Source: Ureibacillus chungkukjangi
GTDB lineage: Bacteria > Bacillota > Bacilli > Bacillales_A > Planococcaceae
DNA length: 64,000 nt
Assembly (NCBI RefSeq): GCF_003217295.1
Contig: NZ_QJTJ01000010.1
Span: 1-64,000 of the forward strand
Reading direction: 5' to 3'
Shown here: piece by piece, positions 27,309 through 34,997 of the stretch
Position numbering within the stretch: position 1 is the first letter of the stretch
Layout of the letters: each line of letters starts with the position of its first letter
Position numbers and translations under genes: made by a program
The notes under the pieces: model-generated
What the model was told of the DNA's origin: nothing
Seen by the model: the letters and a program-made list of their open reading frames with translations, nothing else
Database searches by the model: none

Positions 27309-28779
27309 CTTACTCGTTGTCCCACTAATTATTCCCATTATTACTGCAGTTCTTCTTGTTTTTTTACGCGAACAAATTATGCTGCAGCGTATTATTAGCT
27401 TCATCACGATGATTTTTATAAGCATCATTTCGTTTTTGTTATTAAATTTTGTACAAACAGATGGAATTATTCGTTTAGATTTCGGAGGATGGATCCCTCC
27501 ATTTGGCATTCTTTTTGTAGCCGATTCATTTTCATTGCTATTAGTCTTAACGGCTAATGTATTAACAACAATCTGTTTACTATACGCATTTTCTACAATA
27601 GGGGAACGACATGAAAAAATGTTCTTCTACCCATTTGTTCTATTTTTAATAGCTGGTGTTAACGGATCCTTTTTAACAGGGGATGTTTTTAATCTATTTG
27701 TTTGTTTTGAGGTAATGCTTTTAGCTTCCTATGTATTGGTAGCTCTTGGCGGAAAAAAGAGACAGCTAAGGGAATCACTTAAATATGTCATCATCAATGT
27801 CGTTGCCTCTTGGATGTTCTTAATCGCTCTAGCCTTTTTATACGGGACAGTAAAAACATTAAATATGGCTCATATTGCACAGCGTGTTGCAGAGGTTGGC
27901 CAAGATCCCGTACTGACAACAGTAGCGATTCTCTTTTTAATCGTATTTAGTTTAAAAGCAGGGCTGCTATTATTCTTCTGGTTGCCAGGCTCTTATAGTG
28001 TTCCGCCGACTGTTGTGCAGGCCCTATTTGCCGCACTTTTAACAAAGGTCGGCATCTATGCTCTCATCCGTACCTTTACACTGATGTTTCCACTCAACCA
28101 AGATGTTACTCATACGATTATCGGCGTTATGGCGGGTATTACCCTCATAGCAGGCTGTATGGGTGCTCTATCAGGTCGAGATATATACACGATTGCTACA
28201 TATAACGTCATTATTGGAGTTGGATTTATTTTAATAGGGTTAGCTGTTGGGACAGAGTCAGCTCTAACAGGGGCAATCTATTATTTAATTCATGACATGC
28301 TAGCAAAAGCGCTATTATTCTTGTTAGTCGGTATGATGTTTTATGTTAGTGGTGAGTCTGTTGTAAAGAAAATGAGCGGACTTATTCAAAACTATCCGTT
28401 ATTTGGCTGGATTTATTTCCTAGTTATGCTTGCACTTGCAGGAATCCCACCTCTTAGTGGGTTTATGGGGAAGGTGTTAATCGGACAAGGCGCCATCGAG
28501 AACGGCTCCTATGTATTACTTGCAATAGGCTTTGCATCAAGTATTATCGTGCTCTATTCCTTACTTAGAATCTTCCTTGCCTCCTTTTATGGAGAAACGA
28601 CGATTAGCTATGAAGATCGGAAGCCAATTCCTAGAGGGGCATATGTAGCCTTCGTTTTACTAGCACTATCGATTGTATGTGTCGGAGTTGGAGCGGAGTC
28701 TCTAGCCATATATGTAAAGGATGCAGCCAAAACACTAATGAATCCATCAATCTACATTGATGCCATTTTGAAGGGGTGA
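27301..28779 (+). CDS. mrpD: Na+/H+ antiporter subunit D
   Basis: 492-residue NuoM/N-like antiporter subunit with about 14 helices. The segment LTGDVFNLFVCFEVMLLASYVLVAL contains the conserved membrane glutamate, and SLKAGLLLFFWLPGSYSVPPTVVQALFAALLTKVGIYALIR is the central conserved region with the key lysines. Ribosome site GAGAGGAATG lies within the end of mrpC. Confidence 0.97.
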   Translation: MNNLLVVPLIIPIITAVLLVFLREQIMLQRIISFITMIFISIISFLLLNFVQTDGIIRLDFGGWIPPFGILFVADSFSLLLVLTANVLTTICLLYAFSTIGERHEKMFFYPFVLFLIAGVNGSFLTGDVFNLFVCFEVMLLASYVLVALGGKKRQLRESLKYVIINVVASWMFLIALAFLYGTVKTLNMAHIAQRVAEVGQDPVLTTVAILFLIVFSLKAGLLLFFWLPGSYSVPPTVVQALFAALLTKVGIYALIRTFTLMFPLNQDVTHTIIGVMAGITLIAGCMGALSGRDIYTIATYNVIIGVGFILIGLAVGTESALTGAIYYLIHDMLAKALLFLLVGMMFYVSGESVVKKMSGLIQNYPLFGWIYFLVMLALAGIPPLSGFMGKVLIGQGAIENGSYVLLAIGFASSIIVLYSLLRIFLASFYGETTISYEDRKPIPRGAYVAFVLLALSIVCVGVGAESLAIYVKDAAKTLMNPSIYIDAILKG

Positions 28780-28783
28780 GTAG

Positions 28784-29266
28784 ATGTTCGCACAATTTTT
28801 ATTGAATTTATTTCTTGCACTTTTGTGGCTGTTATTAGTAGATGAACCGGTTCCGCAGCTAACGACATTCTTTACTGGATTTGTAGTTGGGATTGGGATT
28901 TTATATGTGATGCATCGATTCTTTGGAACACAATTTTACCTTCGAAGAGTAATGAAAATATTATATTTAATGCTGCTGTTTATAAAAGAACTGCTGTCAT
29001 CAAGCTACTTAGTTATCAAACAAGTGCTGACGCCAAATCTACAAATTACACCGGGTATCTTTACTTATAAAACTAGTCTACAGGGAGAATGGGAGATAAC
29101 AGCCTTAGCTTTACTATTAACGCTTACACCAGGTTCTGTAGTAATGGAAGTATCTGAAAGCGGTGATGTCTTTTATATTCATGCAATGGATATAGAGGAG
29201 TCAAAGGAATCGATTATCCGATCGATGGGGAAGTTTGAAAAAGCTATTTTGGAGGTGACACGATAG
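28784..29266 (+). CDS. mrpE: Na+/H+ antiporter subunit E
   Basis: 160 residues, close to the 158 of the Bacillus protein: two or three N-terminal helices and a soluble C-terminal part containing LTLTPGSVVMEVS, the family signature. Starts four bases after mrpD, with AAGGGGTGAG at its end as ribosome site. Confidence 0.95.
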   Translation: MFAQFLLNLFLALLWLLLVDEPVPQLTTFFTGFVVGIGILYVMHRFFGTQFYLRRVMKILYLMLLFIKELLSSSYLVIKQVLTPNLQITPGIFTYKTSLQGEWEITALALLLTLTPGSVVMEVSESGDVFYIHAMDIEESKESIIRSMGKFEKAILEVTR

Positions 29267-29551
29267 ATGAAAGAAACGATTTTGTTATTGGCGCTTGTAT
29301 TCTTCATGGTTGCCATTGCTTTGTTACTATATCGTGTAATTGTAGGTCCTTCCATGCCAGACCGTGCCATCGCATTAGATACAATCGGCGTGAATTTAAT
29401 ATCCGCCATTGCGATAGTTTCCATTGTTTTATCAACCAAAGCATTTTTAGAGGCAATTCTAATTTTAGGAATTTTAGCCTTTATCGGAACAATCGCCTTT
29501 TCAAAATATATCGAGAGGGGGGTTATCGTTGATCGCAATGGAGATTCTTGA
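29267..29551 (+). CDS. mrpF: Na+/H+ antiporter subunit F
   Basis: 94-residue subunit with three helices; RVIVGPSMPDRAIALDTIGVNLI is the MrpF signature. Begins directly after the mrpE stop (ribosome site TTGGAGGTGA inside mrpE) and overlaps mrpG by 23 bases. Confidence 0.95.
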   Translation: MKETILLLALVFFMVAIALLLYRVIVGPSMPDRAIALDTIGVNLISAIAIVSIVLSTKAFLEAILILGILAFIGTIAFSKYIERGVIVDRNGDS

Positions 29552-29939
29552 GTGGGTAGCCGTGATTTTGGTTTTAATAGGCTCGATTATTAGTGTAATT
29601 AGTGCGTTTGGACTTATTAAATTGCCTGACGTATATACTAGATCCCATGCGGCAACGAAAAGCTCAACATTAGCAGTAATGGCTTGTTTATTAGGAGCGT
29701 TTATCTATTTTTGGAGCCATGATGGCTATGTTAGTATTCGTTTAATATTGGGGATAATCTTCGTCTTTATAACTGCTCCTGTTGCTGGGCATCTAATATG
29801 TCGAGCTGCCTACAGATCTCGTGTCCCTTTAGCTAGAAACTCGGGGCAGGATGAGTTAAAATCCATTTTATTTGATGGAGATATTGCAGCGACCACAGTA
29901 CAAACTATCGAAAAAGAAAAGTCAGAAGAAAACCAATAG
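29529..29939 (+). CDS. mrpG: Na+/H+ antiporter subunit G
   Basis: 136-residue last subunit of the Mrp complex: three helices with GLIKLPDVYTRSHAATKSSTL, the MrpG signature, and a polar C-terminal tail (DELKSILFDGD...KSEENQ). The TTG at 29529 is spaced six bases from GAGAGGGGGG; an ATG at 29538 is the alternative. A terminator follows. Confidence 0.95.
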   Translation: MIAMEILEWVAVILVLIGSIISVISAFGLIKLPDVYTRSHAATKSSTLAVMACLLGAFIYFWSHDGYVSIRLILGIIFVFITAPVAGHLICRAAYRSRVPLARNSGQDELKSILFDGDIAATTVQTIEKEKSEENQ

Positions 29940-29949
29940 TTATCCACAT

Positions 29950-29988
29950 AGAAAACATTCACTTTTTTAATGAAGTGGATGTTTTTTT
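29950..29988 (+). terminator. Terminator of the Mrp operon
   Basis: Arms ACATTCACTT and AAGTGGATGT (one U-G pair), then nine T. Directly after mrpG. Confidence 0.9.
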
Positions 29989-30177
29989 TTATGTGGATAA
30001 CTTTTTGTGTTTTTTAGGGTGAAATTTTAATTTTCAATGTGGACAAGTGAGTCTTCTTGGGATAAAGCTGTGGAGTAAGTCGAGTCAAGTTGATAGATAT
30101 AAGAGAATTGTGGATAAGGTTTTTATGAAGTGAAGATTACTGAAGATGATAGTGGAAATTTATAACAATGTATAATA

Positions 30178-30206
30178 TTGACAATTTCGGGCGGGTAGAA
30201 TATAGT
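30178..30206 (+). promoter_or_regulatory. Sigma-A-type promoter of the GntR/ABC operon
   Basis: TTGACA (30178-30183), 17-base spacer, TATAGT (30201-30206). Strong consensus fit. It overlaps the left edge of the dyad operator at 30205-30226. The rest of the 329-bp gap (29940-30268) holds only the Mrp terminator and AT-rich sequence with several GTGGATAA-type strings. Confidence 0.8.
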
Positions 30207-30226
30207 ACATTACAACAGTAATGCAC
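30205..30226. promoter_or_regulatory. Probable operator of the YtrA-type regulator
   Basis: GTACATTAC-AACA-GTAATGCAC: nine-base arms with one mismatch around a 4-base centre. It covers the -10 end and the predicted transcription start, so bound protein would block the promoter. A self-regulating GntR gene immediately downstream is the natural ligand. Confidence 0.65.
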
Positions 30227-30268
30227 TAAAGATGATTCGGAATAGTCTATAAGAAAGGAGGAGCTTTT

Positions 30269-30640
30269 TTGAATATAAGCAATGACTCCACAGCTCCCAT
30301 CTATATTCAAATCGCAGAATGGATCGAGAACGAAATATTGGCAGAGCGTTTACAAGAAGCCGGGAAGGTGTATTCCCAATACCAATTAGCGGAGCTTTTT
30401 AATATTAACCCAGCAACAGCAGGCAAGGGTTTAACAATCTTGCTTGAAAATGACATTGTCTATAAAAAACGGGGACTTGGAATGTTCGTACAGGTAGGGG
30501 CAAAGGAATTGATATTAGCCAAAAGACGGGATGAAAAGCTGTCAAAGCTTGCAAAAGAAATTGTACAAGAAGCAAAACGTTTATTTGTACAGGATGAGGA
30601 ATTAATCGAGCTTATAAAAAAGGCTCAAAGGGAGGAGTGA
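30269..30640 (+). CDS. GntR-family regulator, YtrA subfamily
   Basis: 123 residues: N-terminal winged helix (PIYIQIAEWIENEILAERL...YSQYQLAELFNINPATAGKGLTILLENDIVYKKRGLGMFV) and only a short helical dimerisation tail, which is the YtrA layout. TTG start six bases after AAAGGAGGAG. First gene of an operon with an ABC ATPase and two membrane proteins, as in B. subtilis ytrABCDEF, which responds to cell-wall-active antibiotics. A palindrome over its promoter is the likely autoregulatory site. Confidence 0.88.
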   Translation: MNISNDSTAPIYIQIAEWIENEILAERLQEAGKVYSQYQLAELFNINPATAGKGLTILLENDIVYKKRGLGMFVQVGAKELILAKRRDEKLSKLAKEIVQEAKRLFVQDEELIELIKKAQREE

Positions 30641-30644
30641 AGGC

Positions 30645-31532
30645 ATGGGGGACATCGTTTGCAATCTGCTTGATAAAAATTATCGCAATAAGAAAGCTTT
30701 GAACAAGCTATCTTGTTCAATCGAAGGGGAAAAAATTATTGGTTTAATCGGACGCAATGGTGCGGGGAAGTCTACATGGCTAAAACTGTTGGCGGGTCAT
30801 TTAAAACCGACAGATGGTGAAATTCGAATCTTTGGTGAAAATCCCTTCAACAGTTTAAAGGTTGCGTCTAACCTGATTTTAATAGAGGATACAATGACCT
30901 TTCCACCATTTCTGAACATTAGGGAGCTATTAAAAATGGCAGGCGATTTTTATCAGAATTGGCAAGGTGAGCTTGCTGAAGGGCTCCTGAAATATGCTGA
31001 TATTCCATTGAATAACTATCATCATAAACTATCTAAGGGTCAAGCATCTACATTTAACCTAATCTATGGTCTTGCTACAAGATGTGCAATTACTTTACTA
31101 GATGAACCGATGAATGGAATGGATGAGGGAATTCGAACGGATATGTACCGAGCGATTTTAAAGGAGTACATTGCGAACCCACGTATAATTATTATTTCAA
31201 GCCATCACCTAGCAGAAATTGAACATTTGCTGGAGGAAATTATGCTAATTGACCATGGGGAAGTAGTGTTGCATTTACCTCTAGAAGCAGTAAGTCAAAT
31301 GTTAGTCCGCATTAAAGGGGAAGTAAATGAAGTCAAAGAAATGACAGGGTATCAGGATGTACTTTATGAAAAGCAGGATGTGAGCTACGAGGTGATTATT
31401 GAAAGAAATAAGCTCGATGAAACCTATGACAAGCAGTCAAAAACTCTGATTCAATCTGTATCTGCGACTGAAGTATGTAAACTGCTAACGAATAAATCGA
31501 AGGGTGGTATTGATGATGTCTTTAACTCATAA
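30645..31532 (+). CDS. ABC transporter ATP-binding protein, YtrB-like
   Basis: 295 residues. Walker A GRNGAGKST near residue 43, Walker B ITLLDEPMNGMD, and an H-loop ISSHHLAE. The signature is atypical: LSKGQASTFNLIYGLA instead of LSGGQ, as seen in YtrB-like and other small export ATPases. The C-terminal 80 residues form a poorly conserved extension. GGGAGGAGTGAAGG precedes the ATG four bases after the regulator gene. Likely partner of the membrane protein encoded next, with which it overlaps. Confidence 0.9.
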   Translation: MGDIVCNLLDKNYRNKKALNKLSCSIEGEKIIGLIGRNGAGKSTWLKLLAGHLKPTDGEIRIFGENPFNSLKVASNLILIEDTMTFPPFLNIRELLKMAGDFYQNWQGELAEGLLKYADIPLNNYHHKLSKGQASTFNLIYGLATRCAITLLDEPMNGMDEGIRTDMYRAILKEYIANPRIIIISSHHLAEIEHLLEEIMLIDHGEVVLHLPLEAVSQMLVRIKGEVNEVKEMTGYQDVLYEKQDVSYEVIIERNKLDETYDKQSKTLIQSVSATEVCKLLTNKSKGGIDDVFNS

Positions 31533-32238
31533 AACCTTTCCCCAAGTTGTTTTGACACAGGTGAAATGGAAGGTAATGGCGTATAGTCAGGCTTTGATAA
31601 CTCTTTTGATTTTGCAGATTGTAATGTACTACTTTAATTACAGTGGGAGCGGTATGTCTACCAGAGGAAATGGATTACTGTCACTTCAGACTCATTTTTA
31701 CAGTTTAGATGGATTTGTTATTTCAACATGTCTTTGGTCGTTTGTTACGGCTTATTTAATCCAAACAAAGGACTATCGGAAGACGAATCTTTCGATAGTA
31801 AGCAACCGAGTAACGGGAAATATTGCAAATGCTTTGGTTCTCGTTTTTTATAGCTTTATCGCTACAATTATTGTTCATATGTCTCTATATATTTTAGTAG
31901 CTTTTATACAGCTAGTAAAAGGGATAACTATGTTTCCAGATGTAAGCTTGTTTAACTTCTTGCATTTCCTTGTTTCATTTTGCTTAATATTACTTGCTGC
32001 CTCCAGTGGGTATTTTTTGTCTTCACTATTTAACCTCTCAAAAATACTTGGAGGGCTGTTTGTAATTTTCTTTGGTTTGTTCCTTTTCCGTGTTTTTGAT
32101 GAACAGCTATTAACAATCATGAGATTTTATTTTGAAGCAGGCTATTTATTATTTATTGTAAAAGCATTAATAACTGCCTCCCTATTTTTTACACTCCCAG
32201 TTGTTTTTCTTAATAGAAAAGAGGTGGTTCGAGGATGA
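31513..32238 (+). CDS. ABC transporter membrane protein (YtrC/D-like position)
   Basis: Hydrophobic protein of about 241 residues with roughly six membrane helices and no recognised domain beyond that; it fits the permease subunit of the adjacent ATPase. The frame opens at GTG 31504, but ATG 31513 (or 31516) is better spaced from AAGGGTGG. The start overlaps the end of the ATPase gene, and its stop overlaps the next gene by four bases (ATGA). Confidence 0.75.
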   Translation: MMSLTHKTFPQVVLTQVKWKVMAYSQALITLLILQIVMYYFNYSGSGMSTRGNGLLSLQTHFYSLDGFVISTCLWSFVTAYLIQTKDYRKTNLSIVSNRVTGNIANALVLVFYSFIATIIVHMSLYILVAFIQLVKGITMFPDVSLFNFLHFLVSFCLILLAASSGYFLSSLFNLSKILGGLFVIFFGLFLFRVFDEQLLTIMRFYFEAGYLLFIVKALITASLFFTLPVVFLNRKEVVRG

Positions 32239-32960
32239 CTCCATTATTGTTTATGGTCTTAATACTTATGAGTTTTCTTTTGTTCTCTCCCTATTTCGCA
32301 GTGTCAATTGGAAAGAAATTAAAAAAGAATTTTTGGACAGTTAAAAGAATAAGTATAATAATCACAGGATATATCGGGTTAGGCTTAATTGCATATATGT
32401 ACTTAGCTCTTTCTTTAACTGGTAATAATGAATATAAGACTCTTTCATCTGAGGAAATTGAACGAATTATGATAGATGAAAATCAATTTAGTAGTTCCTT
32501 GTCTCAAAAGCAGGGAGACCAGTTTGACGAAAGATACTTAGTTGATGAATGGTCTATGAAGCTTTCATCAGATGAGGTAACCTTACTACGAGAATCAGAG
32601 GATACTTATGGAAGGATTTATGTCTTAATTGATTGGCGGGATGATGCAGGTTCAAATGAAATCTATGTAAAAACATATCAAATTCCACATGTAAATAGAG
32701 GGATTGATTTAACAAAAGAGGTAACAAATAATCAATTCGAGTTTGCGGACGATACGCTTATTGTGAAGAAACCGCCTGAAAAGCAATTGATATTTAACAG
32801 CATTAATCCAAAAATAGAAATGCTGGAGTGGAGTGTGCCTAGGCTCCATTCAAAAGATTATGTAGTTGAAAACTCTGTAACAGGTTCAACTTATCTTTAC
32901 TTGAATGTTCCAAATCATGTTACTATTATTGATGAGGGTAAGCTTCGATTTTACCCATAA
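32235..32960 (+). CDS. Membrane protein with large extracytoplasmic domain, operon member
   Basis: 241 residues: two N-terminal hydrophobic helices (LLFMVLILMSFLLFSPYFAVSI and IIITGYIGLGLIAYMYLALSL), then about 180 polar residues, probably outside the cell, ending LRFYP. No family recognised. ATGA overlap with the preceding permease gene ties it to the YtrA-type operon; it may act as an extracytoplasmic accessory or sensing subunit. Confidence 0.6.
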   Translation: MTPLLFMVLILMSFLLFSPYFAVSIGKKLKKNFWTVKRISIIITGYIGLGLIAYMYLALSLTGNNEYKTLSSEEIERIMIDENQFSSSLSQKQGDQFDERYLVDEWSMKLSSDEVTLLRESEDTYGRIYVLIDWRDDAGSNEIYVKTYQIPHVNRGIDLTKEVTNNQFEFADDTLIVKKPPEKQLIFNSINPKIEMLEWSVPRLHSKDYVVENSVTGSTYLYLNVPNHVTIIDEGKLRFYP

Positions 32961-32985
32961 TCTTTGAATGAATTGAGCGAGTGCG

Positions 32986-33801
32986 TTGAAAAAACTTTTA
33001 AAATTTTTCCTTTTTATAATAGCAATCTATTTATTTTTATATATAAACAACCATTGGATTATTACAACCCAGCATGAATATAAATCTGACAAGGTTCCTG
33101 TTAGCTTTGACGGCTTTCGAATTACCCAAGTTTCAGATTTACACGATGCAGTGTTTGGAGATCGTCAGGATAAACTCGTAAAAAAAGTAGCAGCTACAAA
33201 TCCAGATGTGATTTTTATAACGGGGGATGTCATTGATAGTAATCGCTATGACCTTGAACAGAGCTTACAAGCAGTACGACAATTTGTAAATATAGCAGAT
33301 GTTTACTATGTCATTGGAAATCATGAGGTGGCTACCAACCAAGTTCAAGAAATCTATGAAGCATTGACGGCAATAGGTGTTCACGTCATGCCAAATACCT
33401 CGGTTAAGCTGGAGCGAGCAGGGGAAAGTATATCGATTTTAGGTATTGAAGATCCACTTAATGGTCACGAAACACAAAATATGTTAAGTACGGCTTTAGC
33501 TGGAGTGAATCAAGAGGAGTTGACTGTTCTTCTAGCGCACCGACCTGAAAAGTTTAATACGTATGTTGCTAACAATATAAATTTGGTATTTTCCGGCCAT
33601 GCACATGGGGGACAGATTCGAATCCCATTTGTGGGGGGGCTTATTGCTCCAGGACAAGGCTTCTTACCGAAATATACTGCAGGCACCTTTGAGGATGGGG
33701 AAACAACGATGAATGTTAGTCGTGGCTTAGGGAATAGCACAGTGCCATACCGAATTTTTAATCTTCCACAGCTAATCGTCGTCGAGTTAAAATCAACATA
33801 A
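32986..33801 (+). CDS. YkuE/YaeI-type metallophosphoesterase
   Basis: 271 residues with one N-terminal membrane helix and a calcineurin-like phosphoesterase domain. All metal motifs are visible: TQVSDLHD, ITGDVID, GNHE, LAHRPE and GHAHGGQIR. Relatives such as B. subtilis YkuE are surface phosphoesterases acting on UDP-sugar or lipid-linked substrates. TTG start at 32986; the ribosome site (GAGCGAG) is weak. It follows the Ytr-like operon by 25 bp and may be read through from it. Confidence 0.88.
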   Translation: MKKLLKFFLFIIAIYLFLYINNHWIITTQHEYKSDKVPVSFDGFRITQVSDLHDAVFGDRQDKLVKKVAATNPDVIFITGDVIDSNRYDLEQSLQAVRQFVNIADVYYVIGNHEVATNQVQEIYEALTAIGVHVMPNTSVKLERAGESISILGIEDPLNGHETQNMLSTALAGVNQEELTVLLAHRPEKFNTYVANNINLVFSGHAHGGQIRIPFVGGLIAPGQGFLPKYTAGTFEDGETTMNVSRGLGNSTVPYRIFNLPQLIVVELKST

Positions 33802-33834
33802 TATAAATATTGATGAAAACGGGGGAATGGAAGT

Positions 33835-34374
33835 ATGTTTATTTATCCAGTAGATGAAGAAATTAGCTTAAAGCTTGTTACAGAAAGAGATGCAGAAGAA
33901 GTCTTTCAAATGATTGATTCCTCCCGTACATATTTTCGTGAATGGTTGGGCTGGTTAGACTATTCAACAAAGGTTCAGGATACGGTCGATAACATCAAGG
34001 GGAACCTGTTGAAGTTTGTAGCTCAAGAAGGACTGGATACGGCCATTGTTTTTAATGGAAAAATCGTAGGGAAAATCGGATTCAATAAAATCAACAAAGC
34101 AAACAAAACTGCCTATATCGGCTACATGCTAGATGAAGCCTTCCAAGGAAAGGGCATCATGACAAGAGCAACAAAAGCTATGGTTAATATAGCCTTTGAG
34201 GAATACGGGCTAAATAAAGTTGAAATCCACGCAGCAGAAGGCAATACAAAAAGCCGCAGCATCCCTGTAAGACTAGGCTTCAAAGAAGAAGGAACGATTC
34301 GAAGTGCTGAATGGCTATATAGTCAATATGTCGATCATGTAGTTTACGGAATGCTAAAAGAAGAGTGGAAATAA
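33835..34374 (+). CDS. RimJ/RimL-type GNAT acetyltransferase
   Basis: 179 residues. FREWLGWLDYS and GYMLDEAFQGKGIMTRATKAMVNIAFEEYGLNKVEIHAAEGNTKSRSIPVRLGFKEEG give the full RimL/YdaF-type pattern, including the acetyl-CoA loop QGKGIM. Predicted to acetylate protein N-termini or small amines. GGGGGAATGG precedes the start; terminator follows at 34374. Confidence 0.88.
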   Translation: MFIYPVDEEISLKLVTERDAEEVFQMIDSSRTYFREWLGWLDYSTKVQDTVDNIKGNLLKFVAQEGLDTAIVFNGKIVGKIGFNKINKANKTAYIGYMLDEAFQGKGIMTRATKAMVNIAFEEYGLNKVEIHAAEGNTKSRSIPVRLGFKEEGTIRSAEWLYSQYVDHVVYGMLKEEWK

Positions 34375-34406
34375 AAAGCGAGCTAGCGATGAGCTCGCTT
34401 TTTTTC
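34374..34406 (+). terminator. Terminator after the acetyltransferase gene
   Basis: Arms AAAAGCGAGCT and AGCTCGCTTTT with a short loop and following T run; overlaps the stop codon. Confidence 0.9.
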
Positions 34407-34449
34407 TTGGGAAATAATTGATGCTTATGATCAGTAAAATTTTGAGAGA

Positions 34450-34946
34450 AGTGCTGTCATAAGGGGAATGAAGGACAGTATGAATATGAGGGATGAGAAA
34501 AGTGTCTATCATAAAGTAGATGAAGGACAGTATGGATGTGAGGAGTGAGAAAAGTGTCTGTCATAAAGCAGATGAAGGACAGTATGAATACGAGGGATGA
34601 GAAAAGTGTCTATCATAAAGTGGATGAAGGACAGTATGGATGTGAGGAGTGAGAAAAGTGTCTGTCATAAAGCAGATGAAGGACAGTATGAATATGAGGG
34701 ATGAGAAAAGTGTCTGTCATAAAGTAGATGAAGGACAGTATGGATGTGAGGAGTGAGAAAAGTGTCTGTCATAAAGCAGATGAAGGACAGTATGAATATG
34801 AGGGATGAGAAAAGTGTCCGTCATAAAGTAGATGAAGGACAGTGTGAGCAAGTTATCAAGGCAAAGTGACCTTCATAGACCAGATGAAAGCCACATCAGG
34901 AACGAAGCCAAAGGAAAGTGACCTTCATCAACCAGATGAAAGCCAC
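34450..34946 (+). repeat. 52-bp hairpin array 1 (ten units)
   Basis: Ten units in exact 52-bp register, hairpins starting at 34450, 34502, 34554, 34606, 34658, 34710, 34762, 34814, 34866 and 34918. Each unit is an 11-nt left arm, 7-nt loop, 11-nt right arm and 23-nt spacer. Units 2-8 have left arm GTGTCTGTCAT (or TA, CG variants in the middle) and right arm ATGAAGGACAG. The last two switch to GTGACCTTCAT / ATGAAAGCCAC with the same geometry. In units 1-7 the spacer alternates between two versions, giving a 104-bp higher-order repeat. Loops are purine-rich (AAAGTAG, AAAGCAG, AGACCAG). The array fills most of the 623-bp gap between two convergent genes and has no coding potential (52 is not a multiple of three). 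Confidence 0.95.
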
Positions 34947-34997
34947 TTCGAAAAAAAATCCATCAGCTGACCACCTCGTATCACAAGCCCATCCCTA

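Noticed and set aside
34450-34946. Regularly spaced repeats that could suggest a CRISPR array
   Set aside because: The whole 52-bp unit repeats, the spacers are near-identical and alternate between two versions, and no cas gene is present.
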